A DNA stretch of 45,430 bases, taken from positions 1 through 45,430 of the forward strand of contig NZ_AUBE01000036.1 of assembly GCF_000429085.1 (NCBI RefSeq). Direction: 5' to 3'. Positions within the stretch are counted from its first letter, which is position 1, and the number at the start of each line of letters is the position of its first letter. A model generated the notes under the pieces. It was not told the origin of the DNA and searched no databases. It saw nothing but the letters and a program-made list of their open reading frames with translations. The stretch comes from Streptomyces flavidovirens DSM 40150 (lineage in GTDB: Bacteria > Actinomycetota > Actinomycetes > Streptomycetales > Streptomycetaceae). A program made the translations under genes and the position numbers. Below, piece by piece: positions 30,315-39,514 of this stretch.

Positions 30315-30760
30315 ACACGCCTCATATTCGTGATCACTCTCCGGGGGAGGGGGGGAGCACCGAGCGAGACGCTGATTCGGTCAACCCCCCATGATCAATT
30401 GACGAACAGCCCGAGGCCCGCCAGCAGCGACACTGACAAATCCTGCCCGGAAAGCCCGACGCCCTCCGCTACAGGGGTGCGGGAGGGGAGGCCTGATGGC
30501 TTGTTTGCTCACAATGAATCTCGGCCAGTCATCCGACGCCCCGCACAAGAGCGTCACGGTCGATGAAAGCCGACGCTGGCGTCTCTACATGGAAGGTCGC
30601 CTTCGACAGGTCCAACATCCGCCGGTAGAACCCAGATGTGGGACGAGAGCCTTTCGCGCACTACATGCTAGCCACCCCCAGCTGAGGCCCTTGGCTTCCC
30701 TCGTGTCCTGATCTCGCCGGACAGCCCTGCGCTTTCGATGGCTCCCGCGCTACGGTCTCG
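30315..30760. other. Intergenic, no recognisable gene
   Basis: A G run (30342-30353) and a few short frames occur, for example MACLLTMNLGQSSDAPHKSV from 30496, but none has a credible RBS with family resemblance. It is probably debris between rearranged fragments. Confidence 0.4.
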
Positions 30761-31292
30761 GTGAGATCATCACAGAAGTACCGGGGGAAATATGGTCGGT
30801 ACAACGCAAACGAGCAGCGCGAGCGTCGCTACCTCCGAGGGTACGGGGGCCCTAGGCTGCGCAACTACGCGCAGGCCGTGCTCAAGGAGTGGCAGTCGAC
30901 GAAAGGCTGGCAGCCCGCCTCACAGTTGCGCGCAGCCTCGCACAGCAATGTGCGGGACTACGCCGGCCGGTTCCTCCTAGAGTTGCCGCAAACGGCCACG
31001 ACGCCTATCCCAGAGGCCGCAACAACGGTGGCGTCCAAGTCCTGCTCGACGAGGACAAGAGCCGCACGGGACTCTTTACGTGGCCAATGGCGGCACGCTG
31101 TTCACCTGGGCCAGCGTCGAGGCCATGCGCAAGCTCGCCCGAAGCGAAAAGACCGTCGGTGAGGGCATCGGGAACCAGGGTGTCGGTTTCCGGAGCATTC
31201 TAGAGATCACGGACGCCTCCGAGATCTGCAGCGCCCGTCCCGCCCGACCAGGGGCGGCCCTTCTCGACAGATACGGCCCCCAGGCGGTGACC
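30761..31292 (+). pseudogene. Sacsin-like GHKL ATPase, N-terminal remnant with frameshifts
   Basis: Three frames in order resemble one protein. 30761 onward: NANEQRERRYLRGYGGPRLR, NYAQAVLKEWQSTKGWQPAS, SNVRDYAGRFLLEL. Next, from ~30990 in another frame: ANGHDAYPRGRNNGGVQVLL, DEDKSRTG. Then from 31080: ANGGTLFTWASVEAMRKLAR, SEKTVGEGIGNQGVGFRSIL, EITDASEI. The pieces supply the Bergerat ATP-binding motifs (NGHDA, ANGG, GEGIGNQGVGFRS). This fits the N-terminal ATPase domain of large sacsin-like proteins seen in actinobacteria. Similarity fades near 31290, and the rest of the protein is gone. Identification is from motif memory only. Confidence 0.5.
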
Positions 31293-32022
31293 CCACAGCC
31301 TTCCAGGGGTGGCCGTTCAAGCGGGATCGCATGCCGGCGGAGCATCAATGCGGGGCGGCGCCAGCGAAGACGCCTTCAGCCATCTTGATCTCGAGGACTG
31401 GAAAGCAAATTTTTTTGACCTTCTGTCAAATCAATTTGTCAGGTCATTGAGTCCCCCCGGACAGCTTTGTGGCCGGAACCTGTTGTTGTGATCCGCTTCA
31501 CTCTGCCCGAAGTGGGCTGCTGTCACGGGAATCGGATTCGGCCATCCACTTTGCGTTGCTCACGCCTCAGTGGCCCTCCTTTTCCCAGGCGTCACAGCGG
31601 GGATGGGCGGCCCTGGGCCTTGCCTGTGGAAGCATCGGATCCTGGCCATGTCTCGGGTGGGCACTTGTCCCGCGTTCTCGGGCTGTGCCTATGGTGGTCA
31701 CCGTGTTCCCGGCAGTCCTGACCAGACTGCCGAAGTAGCACGCCATCAAACATCGGGGGACCACGTCGTCATGGGGGATCGCGTCAGACCGCGATACCGG
31801 ATTTTCATCGCGCGCTAAGTAATCCCGTCGGGTTCTAGACGAGCCGGGGCGTACCTGACGCCCGGACAGGCGGCTAGAGGTATCACCCCTCTTCCTTGCG
31901 TGTTCCTGTCCAAGCTGTCGCAGTAGCGTGCCTGAATCGCTGCCAATAGGCCCGAGCTCGCGCGGTTTTGACTCCTGCTCATTCTCACTCAGCACCCCAT
32001 AACCTTGAAAGGAGTCCGCTGC
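31293..32022. other. Long stretch without a recognisable gene
   Basis: It holds an AT-rich patch (about 31400-31445, TTTTTTTGACC and nearby) that is unusual for this genome. Several frames (for example 31567-31995 on the minus strand) have no RBS and no family features. I see no clear repeat or RNA here. Confidence 0.4.
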
Positions 32023-32274
32023 ATGCCCGACGAGATGGTACGCAAAGCGCAGCAGTTAATTAACAGGACCTACGACAACGGTGCGACGCTGGGTACACGA
32101 AGGTCACTTCGAGATCGGCGTCAGGCCAGGCGACCCACGCTGGCCAGGGCCGCGAACAAGATCCGCCGCTGGAACGAAGCCCCCGGGCAGGGTGTCCGAG
32201 TCATCATCGACCCGTCCCTCCCGTCCCTCCCGTCCCTCCCGTCCCGCCGGCTGACGGCCGCCATGTACCGGTGA
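32023..32274 (+). CDS. Small hypothetical basic protein
   Basis: An 83-residue product starting at ATG 32023 with AAAGGAG 9 bases before it. It is rich in Arg and Lys (EMVRKAQQLINRTYDNGATL, GTRRSLRDRRQARRPTLARA), which suggests a nucleic-acid-binding or simply helical role. I do not recognise the family. Near the C-terminus a 9-base unit (CCGTCCCTC) is repeated three times at 32212-32238 and encodes PSLPSLPS. It precedes the lipoprotein gene by 10 bases, so the two could be co-transcribed. Confidence 0.5.
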   Translation: MPDEMVRKAQQLINRTYDNGATLGTRRSLRDRRQARRPTLARAANKIRRWNEAPGQGVRVIIDPSLPSLPSLPSRRLTAAMYR

Positions 32275-32284
32275 AACTGGCGTA

Positions 32285-32695
32285 ATGAAACGAATCCTGC
32301 CTGCGCTCGCCCTTGCTGCTGCCGTCCTCCTCTCAGGATGCGTCTCAGATGATGAGACTCCATGGACGCGCGATCCGACCACACCGACCCCTCCGAGCAC
32401 CACCGCTTCCCCTGCCCCGGTGGCCACCGAGCTGGCCGACCGCTACCGCAAGACCGGCGGAGACAACGACGTCTACGGCATCCGCCACGCGAAATCCAAG
32501 GACGGCTCCCTTGAGCTGACCGTGTGGACCCGCAAGAAGACGGGCTACGAGCCCTTCGACGACTTCGCCACCAACTTGGCGTCCTTCCTGGCCGGAGAGG
32601 GCGTCCGCCTCGACCAGGGCTACGTACTCAACGTGTACGGCCCCGACGGAACCCGGCTGCACAACTACGACACCACACCGGAGAACAACTCGTGA
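32285..32695 (+). CDS. Small lipoprotein, unknown function
   Basis: A 136-residue protein with a lipoprotein signal: KRILPALALAAAVLLSGC, lipobox LSGC with Cys19. A Thr/Pro-rich linker (TPTPPSTTASPAP) follows, then a small domain of ~90 residues (VATELADRYRKTGGDNDVYG, LELTVWTRKKTGYEPFDDFA, LDQGYVLNVYGPDGTRLHNY). No named domain is recognised. It would be anchored on the outer face of the membrane. Its TGA overlaps the GTG of the next gene as GTGA, so it is translationally coupled to the inhibitor-like protein. Confidence 0.78.
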   Translation: MKRILPALALAAAVLLSGCVSDDETPWTRDPTTPTPPSTTASPAPVATELADRYRKTGGDNDVYGIRHAKSKDGSLELTVWTRKKTGYEPFDDFATNLASFLAGEGVRLDQGYVLNVYGPDGTRLHNYDTTPENNS

Positions 32696-33360
32696 TACGC
32701 AAACCGTTAACCAATCTTCTGCTCGCGACCGCATCGGCCACCGCGCTGATCGTCACCAGCGCCGCGGCAGCGCAGGCCGACGAGCCCACTCCTGAGCCGT
32801 CCGTCACGGCTCCGCCGACGGCAGAGGAGCCGGTCAACCCGGTCATCGCCGAATACGACGGGCGGAAGATCAACCTCGCCGAGTCCTGGGAGGGGGCGGA
32901 CAGCTGCACCGAACTCCCCAACGGGGAAGTCCACTGCTACGACTCGGACGAGGAAGCGCTGGCCGATCCCGCACTACCCGCCGAAAGTCGCAAGGAGACG
33001 TTGAAGGCTGCCTCGGCGCGCTCGGCCTCGGCGCCTCCCCGTGGGTGCGTCGCCGACTACTGGTGCCTGTACATGGACACCGGCTACGAGGGCAGGCTGC
33101 TCAGGCTGTCCAGTGACGGCAAGAAGGACCTCAACGAGTGGGGCTGCCGCGACAACCTGGGCTCCGTCTTCTACTGGGTCGGGCGTTGGGCGCTCAACTA
33201 CGGTAACGCCAAGATCACCGACTACCGGTCATGGCCGGTCGATGACCGGGTCAGGGCCCTCAACGCGCCCGCTGATTACCGCAACTTCGGGAACCTCGCC
33301 TATCCCGGCGGCGGGAACTGGAACAACAAGGTCGACATCTTCGAAGTCCGCCGCAACTAG
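32692..33360 (+). CDS. Secreted peptidase-inhibitor-I36-like protein
   Basis: A 222-residue secreted protein. GTG 32692 overlaps the lipoprotein stop. The signal peptide is RKPLTNLLLATASATALIVT followed by AAAAQADE. Residues ~30-115 form a Pro/Glu-rich spacer with a small Cys-containing part (DSCTELPNGEVHCYDSDEEA). The C-terminal ~105 residues match the beta/gamma-crystallin-like I36 fold of Streptomyces SMPI: CVADYWCLYMDTGYEGRLLR, NEWGCRDNLGSVFYWVGRWA, VRALNAPADYRNFGNLAYPG. Such proteins can inhibit metalloproteases, though many relatives have no shown activity. A terminator hairpin follows at 33382-33408. Confidence 0.8.
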   Translation: MIRKPLTNLLLATASATALIVTSAAAAQADEPTPEPSVTAPPTAEEPVNPVIAEYDGRKINLAESWEGADSCTELPNGEVHCYDSDEEALADPALPAESRKETLKAASARSASAPPRGCVADYWCLYMDTGYEGRLLRLSSDGKKDLNEWGCRDNLGSVFYWVGRWALNYGNAKITDYRSWPVDDRVRALNAPADYRNFGNLAYPGGGNWNNKVDIFEVRRN

Positions 33361-33788
33361 CTTCCGCAGCCACGACCCGGTGCTCGCACAGCACCCCCCG
33401 GTGCGAGCCCGTTGGCCTGTTCATCCACTTCACTCAGCGGGCAGGGCTGCCGGGCCGGGCCGCGTCTGACCGAGGTCACAGTCCAGGTTCGAGGCCGACC
33501 CGCGCTGAGACAGCGGGGCACTCACGTGGCCGTGCGCAACAGCAAGCACCTCCGGCGCCGCACCCCCTCAGCGCAACAGTGAGGCCCTTCACTGTGCGGA
33601 AGGAGAGGGAGGCGAGCGGCACATCCTCCACTCGTATTTTGCGAGTGTCCGTGCGACTACGCAAGCACGTCTTGCTGCTGCGCTGCTCTCGATTGCCTGA
33701 CTCATCGGTAGAGCGGCACCTGACAAGCAGCTCGGTGATTGACGGGGCTGCCCTACTTCGATTCACAGCAACAACTAGGAGACCTGCT
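33361..33788. other. Intergenic region between secreted-protein genes
   Basis: It contains the hairpin 33382-33408 and presumably the promoter of the next gene. Short frames exist but lack support. Confidence 0.4.
33382..33408 (+). terminator. Hairpin after the I36-like gene
   Basis: GCTCGCAC and GTGCGAGC pair perfectly around an 11-base loop, 21 bases after the stop codon. Confidence 0.55.
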
Positions 33789-34325
33789 ATGAACCGCGCC
33801 GTCATGCGCCTGTCGACATTTGCCGCGGCAGCCGTCGCTTTCAGCGGAGTCATCATGACCTCGCAGTCAGCCAGAGCAGCTGCTACATGCTCGACCGCGT
33901 CCAGCAACTTACGAGTCATAGATCTGCCCGGGCTCAAGCCGGACACTCAGATCGGCGCCGACGTCTGCGCCGACCCTTCCGCCGACAAAAATGTAAAGGC
34001 TGACGTCACGCTCAACTGGGGCATCCTGGATGACCAAGTGCAAGACGCTGGCAAGCGATTCACATCATTCAAGGTAATCAGTCGACTCGAAAACCGACCG
34101 TCGCCGTCCGGCGTCGACCGTGTGGTCGCGAGCACCACTTGCGACTTCACGAACAAGTTCAACCAGAGCTATGCCAACGCGACGGGCCTGACGTGCTCTA
34201 CTCCGACCGCCGCTTACAACGCGGATCTGCATTGGTCCGGTGACGCGACCGTCGTCTACGACATCGAGGGAGACGGAAAGGGCGCGATCACCTGGCAGCT
34301 CACCGGAACCCCGCTCGTCAGCTGA
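33789..34325 (+). CDS. Small secreted protein, unknown function
   Basis: A 178-residue protein with an AGGAG 7 bases before ATG 33789. Signal peptide: NRAVMRLSTFAAAAVAFSGV to SQSARAAA. The mature part (~145 residues) has four Cys (ATCSTASSNLRV, IGADVCADPSADKN, ASTTCDFTNKFNQSYANATG, LTCSTPTAAY) and alternating hydrophobic residues, consistent with a disulfide-bonded beta-sandwich. I recognise no named family. Its codon use is a little less GC-biased than the core genes. It lies between the I36-like gene and the giant secreted protein and is followed by a terminator. Confidence 0.75.
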   Translation: MNRAVMRLSTFAAAAVAFSGVIMTSQSARAAATCSTASSNLRVIDLPGLKPDTQIGADVCADPSADKNVKADVTLNWGILDDQVQDAGKRFTSFKVISRLENRPSPSGVDRVVASTTCDFTNKFNQSYANATGLTCSTPTAAYNADLHWSGDATVVYDIEGDGKGAITWQLTGTPLVS

Positions 34326-34339
34326 GCGAGGAAACTCAA

Positions 34340-34374
34340 CCCTGGTCCGCCCCAGCCAAAGGGACGGACCAGGG
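34340..34374 (+). terminator. Terminator after the small secreted protein
   Basis: CCCTGGTCCGCCCC pairs with GGGACGGACCAGGG with a single mismatch around a 7-base loop, 14 bases after the stop. Confidence 0.75.
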
Positions 34375-34568
34375 CCGAACCCAGCGCCACTGACGACTAC
34401 TGCTGCCTGCGTATTGCCGCTCCGACCTGCCCTATCGGAACTGTGGTCACTGCGGTAGGCGGTACCACCCCTTCACGCCACCCACTGGCCACTTGCTGAT
34501 CATGACCATGACAGCCGTGCCGCACACCCGCGCCACACCCATCCCCAGAGCACACAGAGGGAAGATCG

Positions 34569-37500
34569 TTGAAATTCAGAACAAGACAAAGAAGGGCCGT
34601 CGCCGCAGCGCTGAATGCCACGCTGGTAGTCGGCCTACTCCAGAGCCAGGCATGGGCGGACCCCCAATCAGCAGACGATCGGCCAGCGCGTTCCACAGCT
34701 GAAGCTCCAGTCCACCCATCCAAGGTCCCACCGGCCGACCGCGACAAGGTGCTGGGGAGGGATTGGAAGGAATCGGCCGACCGGGCCTGGACGACAACGG
34801 GCGATGCCACAGGCTTCCATATCCTCACGGCGGATCAAAAGGCCGGTTACGCCTGGCGCACTGCGGCCACACTGTCCGAGCCGGGTTTCGATACCGACAT
34901 GTGGATCGGCAATGCTTGTGTCACCGGATCCGGCAAGCGTGCCGTCGTCGCCTACGCCCCGCGTAGTTTCACCAACAAGCCGGAGCTGATGGCCCGCGGT
35001 GCGTTCACCGCCGTCGTCGACTTGGGATCCGGTGCGGTCACCAAGCTCGACCGGCAAGCCTCGTTGGCGTACTTCAGCCCCGGCTGCGGCACCGGCGAGA
35101 CCGCCGTGTTCACCCAAGCCGGCGGTGAATCCAAGAACGCGACCCGGCTGCTGACCGTTGACGCCTCTACCGCGAACCTCGGCCGAACCGTCGAGCTCCA
35201 GGGCCAAGTTACTTCCGCGGTACCAATCGGCAAGGACATCGTTGCCGCAGATGCGGCCCGCCTCACCAGAATCGACCCTTCGGGCCGCCGCGTCGCCCTC
35301 GCGCACACCAGCCAGGTCCCCTTCGGGCTCACGGTGGACAGCGATGGTGGCGTTGTCTACATGGACCGCCCCGCCGACTCCGGCACCGAGGGCGAGGTCC
35401 GGCGGATCACCGCAGCTGACATCTCCCACGCAGACGCGACCAAGGCGAAGCCAGCAGTGCTGGCCCGCGGACCGCTCACCAAGATGGATCTGTCCGCCAG
35501 CGCCGACGGCGAGGTCTTCGTCACCGGAGAAACACAGGCGGCTCAGCCGCTGCCCAAATCGGTGACGCGCTGGCCCGATGTCCCGAAGGGCGCCGCGGCC
35601 TCAACCAACGGCGATGCGCTGATCACCAGCGTGACCCTCGCCCATGGCAAGGATCCCAGGACACCCCAGGGTGCGGCTCCCAAGGTGGCAGGCATCGACG
35701 TCAGGGTCCTCAAGACCGGCAGGACCGCCGCGTTTTCTCTCACCCCGTCGGCACCGGAGAGTGCTCACCCGGGCGGCGGGGCGTCTCTTTCACCCGCGCT
35801 GTCCGCTCCCGCAGCGGGAGCTCACAGCGCCAAGGCGGCAGCACTGGCAGCCGGCGGAACAGATGAGCCGGAACGTTACTGTTCGGTGCCGCGCAACAAT
35901 ACGGGCAAGCAGGCGATGCAACCTAAGCCGCGGCAAGTCGAGTGGGCTGTGGACCAGGCCATCACCGGCAACCTGAACAAGCACATATCCCGTCCCGCCA
36001 ACTGGAAGAACCTCGGCATGGGCGCCTACCAGCCCCAGAGCCTGTTCCCGCTCAAGGGTCTCGAGGGTGGCGGCCGCGTCCCGGCGCAGGTGATGCTGGG
36101 CATCACTGCCCAGGAATCCAACATGTGGCAGGCGTCCCGGGTTGTGGTACCCGGGGTCACCGGCAACCCGCTCATCGGCAACTACTACGGCATCAAGTAC
36201 AGCTCCGGCGGCACGCAGGACGACCCCTGGGCGATCGACTGGGCAGAAGCCGACTGCGGTTACGGCATCACGCAGGTTACCGACGGCATGCGGATGCACG
36301 GCAGGGAGAAGCCCGGCGAGAAGCCTCTCAGTGCTCTTCAACAGGAAGCGGTCGCCCTGGACTACACCGCCAATGTCGCGGCTGGCGTCAACATCCTCGT
36401 CGACAAGTGGAACCAAACCCGCAAAGACGGCCTGACCGCCAACGGCGGTGACCCGAAGTACCTGGAGAACTGGTTCTTCGCCCTGTGGGCCTACAACGCC
36501 GGTTACTACCCCAAGGCCAGCGCGGGCGCCAATGGTGGCATGTGGGGAGTGGGTTATACCAACAACCCGGCCAACCCGCTGTGGAAGGCCAACCGCACCC
36601 CGTTCCTGGAAAGCCCGTCAGGCGGTAACGACTACTCTCAGGCCGCCCATCCGCAGGACTGGCCGTACCAGGAAAAGGTCCTCGGTTGGGCCGCACGCCC
36701 ACTCGAAGGGCTGGAATCCCCGGGGAACATGGTCTCCGGCTTCCGTCCCGCTTGGTGGACCAACGACGCTCTGCGCACGAAAATGAAGCCCGCAGAAGGA
36801 CTGTTCTGCACCACGGCCAACAACTGCGACGCGAGCAAGATCGGTCCGAACGACCAGAACGAACCCGGTCTCGGTGCCTGCAACCGCGCCGACCTCAAGT
36901 GCTGGTGGAACCAGCCGGTCAAGTGGAAGGACTGCACCAAGGCGGAGTGCGGCAACGAGATCCTCAGGTTCAACGACACCTTTGCAGAAGAGGCCGACGG
37001 CACCGCCTACCCGCCCAATTGCTCAACCCAGGGCCTGCCTGCAAACGCCCTCATCGTCGATGACACTCCGAACAGCTACGCCTCTCCACGGGGTGGTTGC
37101 TCGCTGCTGAAACCGTCGGCAGGAACGTTTGACCTGGACTTCGCATCTCCCAGCGCCCGAATCGACTTCCAGCAGCTCGGCGCAGGGTACGGGGGGCACT
37201 TCTGGTACGCCCACACCCGCAAGCCCGGCGCCGACGGCGGACGCATGAAAGTCACCGGCACCTGGAAGCTCGACAAGCCCATGACCGGAGCAGCCGAAGT
37301 CTTGGTGCACCTACCTGATCACGGGGCGCACACCACCCAGGCCGCATACGACATCAAGTCCATCGCTCGCACAACCCGCAAGGTCATCTCCCAGCCAGGC
37401 ATGGCGAACCGGTGGGTATCGCTCGGCATACAAAACTTCAAGGGCGTCATCCCGGAAGTCAGCCTCTCTTCGGAGACCCCGGACGGCACTGGCGACCAGG

Positions 37501-38852
37501 ACATCGCATTTGATGCCGTCGCATTCGCACCGAAGACCACCACGGGTGGTGTCCCGCAGCTGGTACTGCAGAATGCCGACCCGAACGCACCTGACGTGGT
37601 GTTCGGCGAGGCTGCCCGCCCGATACCAGCCAACCGGGCTTCTGCGTTCAAGTCGCCGGCGAACAACTGCCGCCCCGTCCCAGGCGTTGCTGGGCGCGAG
37701 ATGTGCATCCAGACGACATCACTCGAGGGACAGGCCCTGCCGAACTCTCGCGGCCCTGGCGCACGAGCAGCCGCCCTGACGTGCAGTACCGGCATCGAGA
37801 TGTCGTCCTACAACCGATTCCAGGCATGCGCGGTGACGAAGCTGAAGCTCATCCTCTTCGAAAACAACGTGCCTGTGGGAACAGGTGAGTTCGTCGTCGA
37901 CCACGACATCAGGCTGACTGCGACCAAGACGGAGATCTACCAGGCTCTCAATATCAAGCCGGTGGAGATCCAGCCGCAACTGGGGACCGTCTCTCTAGAT
38001 CTGAACTTCATTTGCGGCGGGGCCTGCTCGACGGAACCGCCGATCTCTGTCATCGACGGAGTGTGGACTGCGGGGCAAACACACACCGCCACCATTACTT
38101 CCAAGTCCAAGTGGGTCAGCTCCGATCCCACAAAGAAGGTCCATGACTTCCTGGACCTGAAGTGGTCAGTGACCGCTACCGCTGTCGGCGGCAAGGCCAA
38201 GAGCGTCCCGCACACATGGACCAAGGACGCTCTGACGGTGCGTTGCGACAACGAGGTCGGCGGCAATCCTGGCTGCGTATTTCCCAGCTACATCCCCGAC
38301 TTCGAACTCAATTACGAGAAGTACCCGGTCGCGGCATCTCTGTACTGGGTCATCTGGAAGAAGCTCCAAGGCGGCAACTTCCCTGGAAACAAGGACAAGA
38401 ATTCTCCGCTGACACGTCTGGCCAGCGATGCGGCTGCAAAGACCAATCGCAGCCGCATGTGTTCCAAGAGCGCCACGAACTTCGTCCCCAATCCGGCAGG
38501 GGCCAGCTGCGACGAGTACCCGTTCGCGAAGTCGCGACAGAGCGGTGGACTGAAGACCGACGCCAGCGGCGTGCCGCTCAAGGGCACCGCCTGTGCGCAG
38601 TTCTCCGCCGTGCAGAACACCCAGACCAAGAAGTGGTCGCTCCACTACGACTCCAACTACGCCCTGCCTACTTGGAACGAGCCGTGTGGCCGAGGCAGCA
38701 TTCCGACTCAGCAGAACACGGATGCGGGCGGCGACCTGGGGCGCTTCACCGTGGAGGTACGGCTGATCGACAGCGATCCGTACTACCCCGTGGTTCCCGA
38801 ACTCGAGAACTGCAAGGTAGAGGAGGTATGCACCGTCATGCCGCGGCCGTAG
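34569..38852 (+). CDS. Giant secreted protein with propeller-like, lytic-transglycosylase-like and golvesin-like regions
   Basis: A 1427-residue exported protein. The TTG start at 34569 has AGAGGGAA upstream; signal peptide KFRTRQRRAVAAALNATLVV ... AWA (~31 residues). Residues ~60-400 are a repeating beta region like a propeller (GSGAVTKLDR, YFSPGCGTGET, PSGRRVALAH, VDSDGGVVYMDR). Residues ~440-720 have lysozyme/SLT-like features: VPAQVMLGITAQESNMWQAS with Glu ~516, ADCGYGITQVTDGM, DYTANVAAGVNILVDKWNQT and WFFALWAYNAGYYPKA. A Cys-rich stretch follows, then a golvesin-like domain at ~870-985 (GHFWYAHTRKPGADGGRMKV, AAEVLVHLPDHGAHTTQAAY). The ~440-residue C-terminus is unassigned, with several Cys pairs. 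It may remodel cell wall or bind a surface. A strong terminator follows. Confidence 0.8.
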   Translation: MKFRTRQRRAVAAALNATLVVGLLQSQAWADPQSADDRPARSTAEAPVHPSKVPPADRDKVLGRDWKESADRAWTTTGDATGFHILTADQKAGYAWRTAATLSEPGFDTDMWIGNACVTGSGKRAVVAYAPRSFTNKPELMARGAFTAVVDLGSGAVTKLDRQASLAYFSPGCGTGETAVFTQAGGESKNATRLLTVDASTANLGRTVELQGQVTSAVPIGKDIVAADAARLTRIDPSGRRVALAHTSQVPFGLTVDSDGGVVYMDRPADSGTEGEVRRITAADISHADATKAKPAVLARGPLTKMDLSASADGEVFVTGETQAAQPLPKSVTRWPDVPKGAAASTNGDALITSVTLAHGKDPRTPQGAAPKVAGIDVRVLKTGRTAAFSLTPSAPESAHPGGGASLSPALSAPAAGAHSAKAAALAAGGTDEPERYCSVPRNNTGKQAMQPKPRQVEWAVDQAITGNLNKHISRPANWKNLGMGAYQPQSLFPLKGLEGGGRVPAQVMLGITAQESNMWQASRVVVPGVTGNPLIGNYYGIKYSSGGTQDDPWAIDWAEADCGYGITQVTDGMRMHGREKPGEKPLSALQQEAVALDYTANVAAGVNILVDKWNQTRKDGLTANGGDPKYLENWFFALWAYNAGYYPKASAGANGGMWGVGYTNNPANPLWKANRTPFLESPSGGNDYSQAAHPQDWPYQEKVLGWAARPLEGLESPGNMVSGFRPAWWTNDALRTKMKPAEGLFCTTANNCDASKIGPNDQNEPGLGACNRADLKCWWNQPVKWKDCTKAECGNEILRFNDTFAEEADGTAYPPNCSTQGLPANALIVDDTPNSYASPRGGCSLLKPSAGTFDLDFASPSARIDFQQLGAGYGGHFWYAHTRKPGADGGRMKVTGTWKLDKPMTGAAEVLVHLPDHGAHTTQAAYDIKSIARTTRKVISQPGMANRWVSLGIQNFKGVIPEVSLSSETPDGTGDQDIAFDAVAFAPKTTTGGVPQLVLQNADPNAPDVVFGEAARPIPANRASAFKSPANNCRPVPGVAGREMCIQTTSLEGQALPNSRGPGARAAALTCSTGIEMSSYNRFQACAVTKLKLILFENNVPVGTGEFVVDHDIRLTATKTEIYQALNIKPVEIQPQLGTVSLDLNFICGGACSTEPPISVIDGVWTAGQTHTATITSKSKWVSSDPTKKVHDFLDLKWSVTATAVGGKAKSVPHTWTKDALTVRCDNEVGGNPGCVFPSYIPDFELNYEKYPVAASLYWVIWKKLQGGNFPGNKDKNSPLTRLASDAAAKTNRSRMCSKSATNFVPNPAGASCDEYPFAKSRQSGGLKTDASGVPLKGTACAQFSAVQNTQTKKWSLHYDSNYALPTWNEPCGRGSIPTQQNTDAGGDLGRFTVEVRLIDSDPYYPVVPELENCKVEEVCTVMPRP

Positions 38853-38877
38853 TGCAGAAAAGCGTCGGGCCGTGGAA

Positions 38878-38910
38878 CTGAGGCCGAAGAGGACACCTCT
38901 TCGGCCTCAG
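38878..38910. terminator. Bidirectional terminator between convergent genes
   Basis: A perfect 15-bp stem (CTGAGGCCGAAGAGG and its complement) with the loop ACA is followed by GGCTTTATTA. It serves the giant secreted gene and, on the other strand, the DUF6461 gene, whose stop is 7 bases away. Confidence 0.9.
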
Positions 38911-38917
38911 GGCTTTA

Positions 38918-39514
38918 TTAGGACGGAGCGCGCATGGTCAAGACCTCATCGGCGAGTATCGTGCGGGGTACCGAAAGCGAAAAGCAATCCTCGACCATTT
39001 TGAGAGTCAGCAACATAGGGTCGCGTTCCGGACTCTCATCCCACTCCACTGGGTTGCCGTCCGAATCGAGCAGTCCCACCCGCTGCATGGCCGGCACCAC
39101 CGAATCGGGCTGATCCCCGCGGGGCTCGGCATCCGCCAGTGGATCGAACGTGCAGAGCGTCCGCTCATGAGAGGCGTAAGCAAAGAAGGTATCGAAATTC
39201 GTCGTTTGGGAAATGTCCACCGCGTCTGTACCCCGGGAAGCCCTGCGGACCGCTGCATCGAGCGCCCTGCCGGCCTCTCCGGACGGCCCGTATTGCCCCA
39301 GCGCGACAGACCAGTCTCCGACAGTGACTGAACGCAGCAGCGTTACTCTGGTCTCGACCTCAAGCGATGTGCCGTCACCCCAGCTCAAATGCAGCTCGTC
39401 GCCGGAGCAGCCCACCCGGCCCAGCAGCTCACGGGCGGAGATGTTCCGCGCCGCGAGCAACCAGAACCCCTCCAGTCCCTCATAAGCCAGCCACTGCACT
39501 CCGTCTTCCGACAT
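38918..39514 (-). CDS. DUF6461-family protein
   Basis: A 198-residue cytoplasmic protein. ATG 39514 has GGGGAG 5 bases upstream; the longer frame from 39628 adds only unlikely residues. Family-like parts: WLAYEGLEGFWLLAARNISA RELLGRVGC, VTVGDWSVALGQYGPSGEAG, RASRGTDAVDISQTTNFDTF FAYASHERTLCTFDPLADAE, DQPDSVVPAMQRVGLLDSDG. DUF6461 proteins are widespread in actinobacteria, with no established function known to me. Some lie beside polymorphic-toxin-like genes, which would suit an immunity role, but that is speculation. The gene converges on the giant secreted-protein gene, sharing a terminator. Confidence 0.75.
   Translation of the reverse strand: MSEDGVQWLAYEGLEGFWLLAARNISARELLGRVGCSGDELHLSWGDGTSLEVETRVTLLRSVTVGDWSVALGQYGPSGEAGRALDAAVRRASRGTDAVDISQTTNFDTFFAYASHERTLCTFDPLADAEPRGDQPDSVVPAMQRVGLLDSDGNPVEWDESPERDPMLLTLKMVEDCFSLSVPRTILADEVLTMRAPS

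Noticed and set aside
31567..31995. 142-residue minus-strand frame in the empty region
   Set aside because: No RBS, no signal or domain-like pattern, and codon positions lack the usual GC3 bias.
32212..32238. Possible CRISPR or regulatory repeat (CCGTCCCTC x3)
   Set aside because: The units are 9 bases long and contiguous, with no spacers; it is a coding microsatellite within a small hypothetical gene.
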